64,000 nucleotides of DNA from Tritrichomonas musculus. Its lineage: Eukaryota > Parabasalia > Tritrichomonadida > Tritrichomonadidae. Location of the stretch: the NCBI GenBank assembly GCA_039105265.1, contig JAPFFF010000023.1, positions 1 to 64,000 on the forward strand, in the 5' to 3' direction. A model generated the notes under the pieces. It saw only the letters and a list, made by a program, of their open reading frames with translations. It was not told the DNA's origin and made no database searches. Shown here in pieces: positions 10,701-20,070 of this stretch (positions are counted from its first letter, which is position 1; each line of letters starts with the position of its first letter). The translations under genes were made by a program, and so were the position numbers.

Positions 10701-11177
10701 GACTCTTTTCTTTTAAATAGATTCATATCCTTTTCTTCTTTTCTTTTGAAAAGTTTTTTTTCTCAAAAATATTTGTATGATCATTCAAATTCAAATTTAA
10801 ATAATAAATCATGATTTTTGAAATAACTCTGCATTCATTTATTTTGAATTTTTAATATATGGTTTGATGCTAATAAATGATTAAAATTATAAATGGTATA
10901 AAATTTTCATCATTCGTTAAAATCTTAAAAAATAAAATTTTATTTTTTCCTCTAAAATATATAACTTTAATAATATTTTAATTAATATATTTAATTTATA
11001 TATAATATGTTTGAATTATTTTAACTTAAAATATTTTATTAAATAAAATACATTTTAAGATAAGCTTATTTTTAAATCAGAAAAAAATTGTGAGGGCCGT
11101 TCCCATTTGTTAATATGAACAAAACTTTTTAGCATAAAGTAGATGCTGAGATATTGAAAAATAAACTACACCCTTAA
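7799..11177. repeat. 3.4 kb AT-rich block closed by a 62-bp inverted repeat, possible unknown element
   Basis: The segment at 7799-7860 and the segment at 11116-11177 are inverted copies that share TTAAGGGTG outermost and a long stretch including TCAATATCTCAACATCTAC and AAAAAGTTTTGTTCAT with scattered mismatches. Between them is about 3.25 kb of extremely AT-rich DNA with only short ORFs. No transposase is recognised and no target duplication is clear. It may be a non-autonomous or heavily decayed transposon whose family I cannot name. Confidence 0.45.
9647..9676. repeat. Short stem-loop with 10-bp arms
   Basis: AAAGTACCAT at 9647-9656 pairs with ATGGTACTTT at 9667-9676 across a 10-nt loop, and the right half also contains the palindrome GTACCATGGTAC. 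It sits in a long non-coding AT-rich region and no function is apparent. Confidence 0.35.
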
Positions 11178-11459
11178 TGTAAATTTTTGACAACAAAACT
11201 TAAAAACCACCAATAAAAACCAGTTTTGGATTTTAAATCTATGGAGGCTATTGTTGACATGCTTAATAAGGTTGGTTAGTATACTGTAAGAAAATTATTT
11301 TACAAACCCAGCAAAAATTAAACAAGGAAAATAAATTCAGATAAAAAGTTCGAATTATTGAAAAATGAAAGGAAAAAAATATGTCAGATAAATTTGAAAA
11401 GAAAAATAGTGGTTTGCCATTTTCTTTAAAGTTCAAAATTTTCATTCAATTCTTACCCT

Positions 11460-11469
11460 AATAAATTTG
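11460..11469. repeat. Left target-site duplication of the MULE (10 bp)
   Basis: AATAAATTTG here is repeated exactly at 20045-20054, directly outside the two terminal inverted repeats. Mutator-like elements usually make 8-11 bp duplications, so the length fits. Confidence 0.85.
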
Positions 11470-11535
11470 GGCCATCGCTTAAGCATTCACCACTTTTTGA
11501 AAGAAAAAATTCAATGGTTTATGTAGGAACTTTTT
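11470..11535. repeat. Left terminal inverted repeat of the MULE
   Basis: Begins GGCCATCGCTTAAGC and contains CATTCACCACTTTTTGAAAG and GTTTATGTAGGAAC. It pairs with 19979-20044 with a one-base indel near the tip and a few substitutions. The CATTCACCACTTTTT core recurs twice just inside, at the ends of the 52-bp repeats. Confidence 0.9.
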
Positions 11536-11634
11536 AAATATAATTTTTTTACAACATTCAAAAATAGTTGCGCATTCACCACTTTTTAAATATAATTTTT
11601 TTACAACATTCAAAAATAGTTGCGCATTCACCAC
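11531..11634. repeat. Two tandem copies of a 52-bp subterminal repeat
   Basis: Copies at about 11531-11582 and 11583-11634 are essentially identical and each ends in GCGCATTCACCACTTTTT... within the unit, echoing the terminal repeat. Subterminal repeats of this kind often serve as transposase binding sites in DNA transposons; that role is inferred. Confidence 0.7.
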
Positions 11635-11687
11635 TTTTTAATAATATAAAGTATTGAAAAAGTTTAAAATTTTAATAAAAATGAAAA

Positions 11688-13586
11688 CTAAAGATCTGTG
11701 TTATTAGGGCATCTTGGAGCAGTGTGATTAGTTGAATGACAAATAGAGCATCTATATTGTTTTTTAATTCTTGGGGCACCTGATCCATGAATCTTTATAT
11801 TATCATGAAGCTGATCAACATTTTTTCGAGGATGGGTTTTAGGAGCTCCCGGAATTAAGAGATTATTTGGAGGCAATATCTCTTCATTTGTATCATTTTG
11901 ATGCTGGATGCTTGACAATTCAATCAATGCATTATCAAGAATTTCTCGGATGCGATCATCTCGTTTTGCATTGCTAAAATATTTCTCGAATTTATGAATA
12001 CAAGATGTATAGTCCCAGTTCTTTGATGTATCAATAATTGGTGTAGATCTTTCTCTTGTAAGTATTGCTGGTGTTTGTGGTATTACGCCATCACAAGTAC
12101 CTCTACACCATCTTTTTGGTACATCTTCTTGGCAAAGTAAAGGATTTTTCTCTTCTTTAAGACGCTGTAAAAGTAAGTGGCGGCATGGCAAGCCATAAAG
12201 CATATGGATTTTGCAGCAACAATCGGAATATTCAGTTGATAAAGATCCTTTAGATATTAATTCTAAATATTCTGCATAAATCACTGAAAAAGGAAAATTA
12301 CCAATTTTTTTTGATTCTTCTTCATTCATTAAAAACTCATCACTAAATAATTGTTGATCACTTGCAGAGAGTTTCAACAAAGAATCACCTTTTAGGAATA
12401 GTGCACGTAAGAGAAATTGTAAGTTTAAAACTCTATGTTCTGTTAGAGATTTTAAAGAGCCAAAAAAGCCCTCAACTCTGTTAGTAGTGTCGTTTCCAAG
12501 ATGAGTATATGTAAGAATTATACGTGGTAGCCAATGATCTTTTTCTTTTATTAAATTCTCCAAAACTTTTGCACCAAAACCTTCTTCATTTTCTTGAATA
12601 TATTCAGTAAATCTATCTATTAGTTGTTCTTCTGTTATCTTTAGGTTTATCATATTTTGAAAATTATTATACATTTCGATTCCGACTTTGTCTAAAATAT
12701 TCTTCGCAATGTGTCGATGGCAATATATAATAAAAGCATTTGGCCAGACCTCTTTTATAGCATTAATCTGGCTTAAGTTTCTGTCTGTAACAAATAACCG
12801 TATATCGCCAATTTTCTCTTTAACTTTTACAAAATAATTAGCAAATGATGTCTGCTCTCTTGAGCTAATCAAGGCAAATGATAAAAGTTGATTTCGATTA
12901 TTTTCATCAATGGCTATTAATGCAACCAATGGAAGGCCATAGTAATTGGTACATGAGGTATCGTCAACGATGATAATATCATTTGCGTAATCGTTTTCAG
13001 CAACACGGTCATGGACAATATAGATAGATTCCAACTTATTTTGATCATCACTTAAAATAATATTGGACCAATTATCATGGTGTTCAATTTCTTTAATCAT
13101 ATTAGACATTTCGTTTTCTTTTAGATCTGTGATGACTTTTCTTCTTAATCCGTAAAGAACATCCTTTGTACATGACAAATTTAAAGAAATTCTTAAATTT
13201 TGGGAACTGATTGCAAATCTGGTGGCTTCTACTATTTTTTCTCTTTGATATTGAGTTAATGTATTTCTCATTCGCTTATAGCTTTCTTTCTCAAATTTGT
13301 GGTTGTGCATTTGATCTATATTCATGAAAGTTGCTAAATGATTATCAGAATCATATTCGATATAAAGCTTGGCTTGGCATTTGTACTTTGTTTTTGAATG
13401 TCTACATATGTATGTTTGTGTACGTCTTGATTTCCCAGTTGAAAATGATATATAAGAAATCAAATAGTGGCTAGTAAATCCTTCCACTTTATTTCGTAAG
13501 ATTTGGAGAGAAGGCATGTAAGCTCCTTTAAACTTTTGACTAAGTAGTAGAGCAAGCTCATCTGGGATTGGATTAGTATAATCCAT
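11688..13586 (-). CDS. MULE transposase (FAR1/Mutator type) with SWIM finger and zinc knuckle
   Basis: A 632-residue intact transposase. The N-terminus (residues about 25-110) has a FAR1/WRKY-GCM1-like zinc fold with YICRHSKTKYKCQAKL and ending MHNHKFE. The DDE nuclease has Asp about 207 in IIVDDTSC, Asp about 264 in LFVTDRNLSQ followed by the family's CHRH, and Glu about 368 in TNRVEGFFGSLK. A SWIM-type zinc finger follows (CCCKIHMLYGLPCRH, about 455-470). The last 25 residues form a CCHC zinc knuckle (CSICHSTNHTAPRC). All key residues are present and no interruption is seen. It catalyses cut-and-paste movement of the surrounding element. It is transcribed away from the satellite, so its promoter must lie at the satellite edge near 13,590-13,700. 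Confidence 0.9.
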   Translation of the reverse strand: MDYTNPIPDELALLLSQKFKGAYMPSLQILRNKVEGFTSHYLISYISFSTGKSRRTQTYICRHSKTKYKCQAKLYIEYDSDNHLATFMNIDQMHNHKFEKESYKRMRNTLTQYQREKIVEATRFAISSQNLRISLNLSCTKDVLYGLRRKVITDLKENEMSNMIKEIEHHDNWSNIILSDDQNKLESIYIVHDRVAENDYANDIIIVDDTSCTNYYGLPLVALIAIDENNRNQLLSFALISSREQTSFANYFVKVKEKIGDIRLFVTDRNLSQINAIKEVWPNAFIIYCHRHIAKNILDKVGIEMYNNFQNMINLKITEEQLIDRFTEYIQENEEGFGAKVLENLIKEKDHWLPRIILTYTHLGNDTTNRVEGFFGSLKSLTEHRVLNLQFLLRALFLKGDSLLKLSASDQQLFSDEFLMNEEESKKIGNFPFSVIYAEYLELISKGSLSTEYSDCCCKIHMLYGLPCRHLLLQRLKEEKNPLLCQEDVPKRWCRGTCDGVIPQTPAILTRERSTPIIDTSKNWDYTSCIHKFEKYFSNAKRDDRIREILDNALIELSSIQHQNDTNEEILPPNNLLIPGAPKTHPRKNVDQLHDNIKIHGSGAPRIKKQYRCSICHSTNHTAPRCPNNTDL

Positions 13587-13709
13587 TGGTCAATGACCAA
13601 ATAGTAAACGGTCTATAACTTTCAATTTATTTTTTATTTTTTTAATGTATCATTTAATCTATTATAATCATGCAATAGTAATTTGATATAATAATAAGAG
13701 CCATTCACA

Positions 13710-16700
13710 GTTGTAATAATTTGGTATATTAGTAAGAGTCTTTGGTATTGGTAATTATCTAATTCATTAGTAAGAATCGCATCGTTGGTAGTAAACTCTT
13801 TTATTTGTAGTAACCTTCTTCATTAGTAGTAATCTTTTATGCTGGTAGTAATCTTCTTCATTGATAGTAATCTTTTTTGTTAGTAGTAATCTTTTATGTT
13901 GGTAGTAATCTTTTTCGTTGGTAGTTATCTTCTGGAGGAATCACAACATTGATAGTAATTTTCTGCGCTGATAGTAATCTAGTGTATTAGTAAAAATCAC
14001 TGCACTGGTCGTAATCTTCTGTATTAGTAAGAATCGCTGCACTGGTCGTAATCTTCTGTATTAGTAAGAATCACTGCGTTGATAGTAATCTAGTGTATTA
14101 GTAAAAATCACTGCACTGGTCGTAATCTTCTGTATTAGTAAGATTCACTGCACTGGTCGTAATCTTCTGTATTAGTAAGAATCGCTGAACTGGTCGTAAT
14201 CTTCTGTATTAGTAAGAATCACTGCGTTGATAGTAATCTAGTGTATTAGTAAGATTCACTGCACTGGTCGTAATCTTCTGTATTAGTAAGAATCACTGCG
14301 TTGATAGTAATCTAGTGTATTAGTAAAAATCACTGCACTGGTCGTAATCTTCTGTATTAGTAAGATTCACTGCACTGGTCGTAATCTTCTGTATTAGTAA
14401 GATTCACTGCACTGGTCGTAATCTTCTGTATTAGTAAGAATCACTGCACTGGTCGTAATCTTCTGTATTAGTAAGAATCGCTGCACTGGTCGTAATCTTC
14501 TGTATTAATAAGATTCACTGCACTGGTCGTAATCTTCTGTATTAGTAAGAATCGCTGCACTGGTCGTAATCTTCTGTATTAGTAATAATCACTGCACTGG
14601 TCGTAATCTTCTGTATTAGTAAGAATCGCTGCACTGGTCGTAATCTTCTGTATTAGTAAGAATCGCTGCACTGGTCGTAATCTTCTGTATTAATAAGATT
14701 CACTGCACTGGTCGTAATCTTCTGTATTAGTAAGAATCGCTGCACTGGTCGTAATCTTCTGTATTAGTAAGAATCACTGCACTGGTCGTAATCTTCTGTA
14801 TTAGTAAGAATCGCTGCACTGGTCGTAATCTTCTGTATTAGTAAGATTCACTGCACTGGTCGTAATCTTCTGATTTAGTAAGAATCACTGCGTTGATAGT
14901 AATCTAGTGTATTAGTAAAAATCACTGCACTGGTCGTAATCTTCTGTATTAGTAAGATTCACTGCACTGGTCGTAATCTTCTGTATTAGTAAGAATCGCT
15001 GAACTGGTCGTAATCTTCTGTATTAGTAAGAATCACTGCGTTGATAGTAATCTAGTGTATTAGTAAGATTCACTGCACTGGTCGTAATCTTCTGTATTAG
15101 TAAGATTCACTGCACTGGTCGTAATCTTCTGTATTAGTAAGATTCACTGCACTGGTCGTAATCTTCTGTATTAGTAAGAATCGCTGCGTTGGTAGTAATC
15201 TAGTGTATTAGTAAAAATCACTGCACTGGTCGTAATCTTCTGTATTAGTAAGATTCACTGCACTGGTCGTAATCTTCTGTATTAGTAAGATTCACTGCAC
15301 TGGTCGTAATCTTCTGTATTAGTAATAATCACTGCACTGGTCGTAATCTTCTGTATTAGTAAGAATCACTGCGTTGATAGTAATCTAGTGTATTAGTAAA
15401 AATCACTGCACTGGTCGTAATCTTCTGTATTAGTAAGAATCGCTGCACTGGTCGTAATCTTCTGTATTAGTAAGATTCACTGCACTGGTCGTAATCTTCT
15501 GTATTAGTAATAATCACTGCACTGGTCGTAATCTTCTGTATTAGTAAGAATCACTGCGTTGATAGTAATCTAGTGTATTAGTAAGATTCACTGCACTGGT
15601 CGTAATCTTCTGTATTAGTAAGAATCACTGCGTTGATAGTAATCTTCTGTATTAGTAAGATTCACTGCACTGGTCGTAATCTTCTGTATTAGTAAGAATC
15701 ACTGCACTGGTCGTAATCTTCTGTGTTAGTAAGAATCGCTGCGTTGGTAGTAATCTAGTGTATTAGTAAAAATCACTGCACTGGTCGTAATCTTCTGTAT
15801 TAGTAAGATTCACTGCACTGGTCGTAATCTTCTGTATTAGTAAGATTCACTGCACTGGTCGTAATCTTCTGTATTAGTAATAATCACTGCACTGGTCGTA
15901 ATCTTCTGTGTTAGTAAGAATCGCTGCGTTGGTAGTAATCTAGTGTATTAGTAAAAATCACTGCACTGGTCGTAATCTTCTGTATTAGTAAGATTCACTG
16001 CACTGGTCGTAATCTTCTGTATTAGTAAGATTCACTGCACTGGTCGTAATCTTCTGATTTAGTAAGAATCACTGCGTTGATAGTAATCTAGTGTATTAGT
16101 AAAAATCACTGCACTGGTCGTAATCTTCTGTATTAGTAAGATTCACTGCACTGGTCGTAATCTTCTGTATTAGTAAGAATCGCTGAACTGGTCGTAATCT
16201 TCTGTATTAGTAAGAATCACTGCGTTGATAGTAATCTAGTGTATTAGTAAGATTCACTGCACTGGTCGTAATCTTCTGTATTAGTAATAATCACTGCACT
16301 GGTCGTAATCTTCTGTGTTAGTAAGAATCGCTGCGTTGGTAGTAATCTAGTGTATTAGTAAGAATCACTGCACTGGTCGTAATCTTCTGTATTAGTAAGA
16401 ATCGCTGCACTGGTCGTAATCTTCTGTATTAGTAAGATTCACTGCACTGGTCGTAATCTTCTGATTTAGTAAGAATCACTGCGTTGATAGTAATCTAGTG
16501 TATTAGTAAAAATCACTGCACTGGTCGTAATCTTCTGTATTAGTAAGATTCACTGCACTGGTCGTAATCTTCTGTATTAGTAAGAATCGCTGAACTGGTC
16601 GTAATCTTCTGTATTAGTAAGAATCACTGCGTTGATAGTAATCTAGTGTATTAGTAAGATTCACTGCACTGGTCGTAATCTTCTGTATTAGTAAGATTCA

Positions 16701-19700
16701 CTGCACTGGTCGTAATCTTCTGTATTAGTAAGATTCACTGCACTGGTCGTAATCTTCTGTATTAGTAAGAATCGCTGCGTTGGTAGTAATCTAGTGTATT
16801 AGTAAAAATCACTGCACTGGTCGTAATCTTCTGTATTAGTAAGATTCACTGCACTGGTCGTAATCTTCTGTATTAGTAAGATTCACTGCACTGGTCGTAA
16901 TCTTCTGTATTAGTAATAATCACTGCACTGGTCGTAATCTTCTGTATTAGTAAGAATCACTGCGTTGATAGTAATCTAGTGTATTAGTAAAAATCACTGC
17001 ACTGGTCGTAATCTTCTGTATTAGTAAGAATCGCTGCACTGGTCGTAATCTTCTGTATTAGTAAGATTCACTGCACTGGTCGTAATCTTCTGTATTAGTA
17101 ATAATCACTGCACTGGTCGTAATCTTCTGTATTAGTAAGAATCACTGCGTTGATAGTAATCTAGTGTATTAGTAAGATTCACTGCACTGGTCGTAATCTT
17201 CTGTATTAGTAAGAATCACTGCGTTGATAGTAATCTTCTGTATTAGTAAGATTCACTGCACTGGTCGTAATCTTCTGTATTAGTAAGAATCACTGCACTG
17301 GTCGTAATCTTCTGTGTTAGTAAGAATCGCTGCGTTGGTAGTAATCTAGTGTATTAGTAAAAATCACTGCACTGGTCGTAATCTTCTGTATTAGTAAGAT
17401 TCACTGCACTGGTCGTAATCTTCTGTATTAGTAAGATTCACTGCACTGGTCGTAATCTTCTGTATTAGTAATAATCACTGCACTGGTCGTAATCTTCTGT
17501 GTTAGTAAGAATCGCTGCGTTGGTAGTAATCTAGTGTATTAGTAAAAATCACTGCACTGGTCGTAATCTTCTGTATTAGTAAGATTCACTGCACTGGTCG
17601 TAATCTTCTGTATTAGTAAGATTCACTGCACTGGTCGTAATCTTCTGATTTAGTAAGAATCACTGCGTTGATAGTAATCTAGTGTATTAGTAAAAATCAC
17701 TGCACTGGTCGTAATCTTCTGTATTAGTAAGATTCACTGCACTGGTCGTAATCTTCTGTATTAGTAAGAATCGCTGAACTGGTCGTAATCTTCTGTATTA
17801 GTAAGAATCACTGCGTTGATAGTAATCTAGTGTATTAGTAAGATTCACTGCACTGGTCGTAATCTTCTGTATTAGTAATAATCACTGCACTGGTCGTAAT
17901 CTTCTGTGTTAGTAAGAATCGCTGCGTTGGTAGTAATCTAGTGTATTAGTAAGAATCACTGCACTGGTCGTAATCTTCTGTATTAGTAAGAATCGCTGCA
18001 CTGGTCGTAATCTTCTGTATTAGTAAGATTCACTGCACTGGTCGTAATCTTCTGATTTAGTAAGAATCACTGCGTTGATAGTAATCTAGTGTATTAGTAA
18101 AAATCACTGCACTGGTCGTAATCTTCTGTATTAGTAAGATTCACTGCACTGGTCGTAATCTTCTGTATTAGTAAGAATCGCTGAACTGGTCGTAATCTTC
18201 TGTATTAGTAAGAATCACTGCGTTGATAGTAATCTAGTGTATTAGTAAGATTCACTGCACTGGTCGTAATCTTCTGTATTAGTAAGATTCACTGCACTGG
18301 TCGTAATCTTCTGTATTAGTAAGATTCACTGCACTGGTCGTAATCTTCTGTATTAGTAAGAATCGCTGCGTTGGTAGTAATCTAGTGTATTAGTAAAAAT
18401 CACTGCACTGGTCGTAATCTTCTGTATTAGTAAGATTCACTGCACTGGTCGTAATCTTCTGTATTAGTAAGATTCACTGCACTGGTCGTAATCTTCTGTA
18501 TTAGTAATAATCACTGCACTGGTCGTAATCTTCTGTATTAGTAAGAATCACTGCGTTGATAGTAATCTAGTGTATTAGTAAAAATCACTGCACTGGTCGT
18601 AATCTTCTGTATTAGTAAGAATCGCTGCACTGGTCGTAATCTTCTGTATTAGTAAGATTCACTGCACTGGTCGTAATCTTCTGTATTAGTAATAATCACT
18701 GCACTGGTCGTAATCTTCTGTATTAGTAAGAATCACTGCGTTGATAGTAATCTAGTGTATTAGTAAGATTCACTGCACTGGTCGTAATCTTCTGTATTAG
18801 TAAGAATCACTGCGTTGATAGTAATCTTCTGTATTAGTAAGATTCACTGCACTGGTCGTAATCTTCTGTATTAGTAAGAATCACTGCACTGGTCGTAATC
18901 TTCTGTGTTAGTAAGAATCGCTGCGTTGGTAGTAATCTAGTGTATTAGTAAAAATCACTGCACTGGTCGTAATCTTCTGTATTAGTAAGATTCACTGCAC
19001 TGGTCGTAATCTTCTGTATTAGTAAGATTCACTGCACTGGTCGTAATCTTCTGTATTAGTAATAATCACTGCACTGGTCGTAATCTTCTGTGTTAGTAAG
19101 AATCGCTGCGTTGGTAGTAATCTAGTGTATTAGTAAAAATCACTGCACTGGTCGTAATCTTCTGTATTAGTAAGATTCACTGCACTGGTCGTAATCTTCT
19201 GTATTAGTAAGATTCACTGCACTGGTCGTAATCTTCTGTATTAGTAATAATCACTGCACTGGTCGTAATCTTCTGTATTAGTAAGAATCACTGCGTTGAT
19301 AGTAATCTAGTGTATTAGTAAAAATCACTGCACTGGTCGTAATCTTCTGTATTAGTAAGAATCGCTGCACTGGTCGTAATCTTCTGTATTAGTAAGATTC
19401 ACTGCACTGGTCGTAATCTTCTGTATTAGTAAGATTCACTGCACTGGTCGTAATCTTCTGTATTAGTAAGAATCACTGCGTTGATAGTAATCTAGTGTAT
19501 TAGTAAGATTCACTGCACTGGTCGTAATCTTCTGTATTAGTAAGATTCACTGCACTGGTCGTAATCTTCTGTGTTAGTAAGAATCGCTGCGTTGGTAGTA
19601 ATCTAGTGTATTAGTAAAAATCACTGCACTGGTCGTAATCTTCTGTATTAGTAAGATTCACTGCACTGGTCGTAATCTTCTGTATTAGTAAGATTCACTG

Positions 19701-19905
19701 CACTGGTCGTAATCTTCTGTATTAGTAATAATCACTGCACTGGTCGTAATCTTCTGTATTAGTAAGATTCACTGCACTGGTCGTAATCTTCTGTGTTAGT
19801 AAGAATCGCTGCGTTGGTAGTAATCTAGTGTATTAGTAAAAATCACTGCACTGGTCGTAATCTTCTGCGCTGGTAGTAATCTAGTGTATTAGTAAGAATC
19901 ACTGC
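13710..19905. repeat. Layered satellite inside the MULE: 19-bp, 37-bp and 1,591-bp periodicities
   Basis: From about 13,965 to 19,905 the DNA is a head-to-tail array of about 160 copies of a 37-bp unit built around TCGTAATCTTCTGTATTAG and AGTAAGAATCACTGC. Variant classes include GTTGATAGTAATCTAG, GAATCGCTG, ATAATCACTG and a rare CTGATTTAG. The rare variant occurs at 14871, 16055, 16462, 17646 and 18053; the distances 14871-16462, 16055-17646 and 16462-18053 are each exactly 1,591 bp = 43 x 37, showing a higher-order repeat. The left edge (about 13,800-13,930) has a simpler 19-bp unit (for example GGTAGTAATCTTTTATGTT), and each 37-mer can be read as two diverged halves of it. No open frames exist in the array. 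Confidence 0.9.
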
Positions 19906-19978
19906 GTCAATTAGAAAATATAATTATGAACTTCTAACAAATAAACTGTCATTTTTGAGTAGTTTATTTATTTTATTC

Positions 19979-20044
19979 AAAAAGTTCCTACATAAACCAT
20001 TGAATATTTCTTTCAAAAAGTGGTGAATGCTTAAGCGATTATCC
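19979..20044. repeat. Right terminal inverted repeat of the MULE
   Basis: Inverted copy of 11470-11535, ending GCTTAAGCGATTATCC directly before the target duplication. It contains GTTCCTACATAAACC and CAAAAAGTGGTGAATGC. Confidence 0.9.
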
Positions 20045-20054
20045 AATAAATTTG
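20045..20054. repeat. Right target-site duplication of the MULE
   Basis: AATAAATTTG, identical to 11460-11469. It ends one base before the TCATT initiator of the gene at 20071. Confidence 0.85.
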
Positions 20055-20059
20055 TCATT
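20055..20059 (+). promoter_or_regulatory. Initiator of the pseudokinase/Sel1 gene
   Basis: TCATT fits the trichomonad initiator TCA(+1)-Py-(A/T). The +1 A at 20057 is 14 nt before the ATG at 20071. It abuts the MULE target duplication, so all natural upstream sequence has been displaced by 8.6 kb. Confidence 0.55.
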
Positions 20060-20070
20060 CAAATTTTCAA

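Larger units (their letters stand above)
11470..20044. mobile_element. Mutator-like element (MULE), apparently complete, 8,575 bp, carrying a large internal satellite
   Basis: The element is bounded by 66-bp terminal inverted repeats (11470-11535 and 19979-20044) that differ at only a few positions, and by an exact 10-bp target duplication AATAAATTTG. Inside, from left to right, are a two-copy 52-bp repeat, one intact 632-codon MULE transposase on the minus strand, about 6.2 kb of 37-bp satellite, and the right terminal repeat. Perfect target duplications and an uninterrupted transposase point to a recent insertion that could still be active. The right end lies 26 bp before the start codon of the pseudokinase gene. 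Whether the satellite is a normal part of the family or an expansion private to this copy cannot be told from one copy. Confidence 0.9.

Noticed and set aside
13710-19905. CRISPR-like array because of regular 37-bp repeats
   Set aside because: Units are directly head to tail with no unique spacers, the context is eukaryotic and the array lies inside a transposon; it is a satellite.
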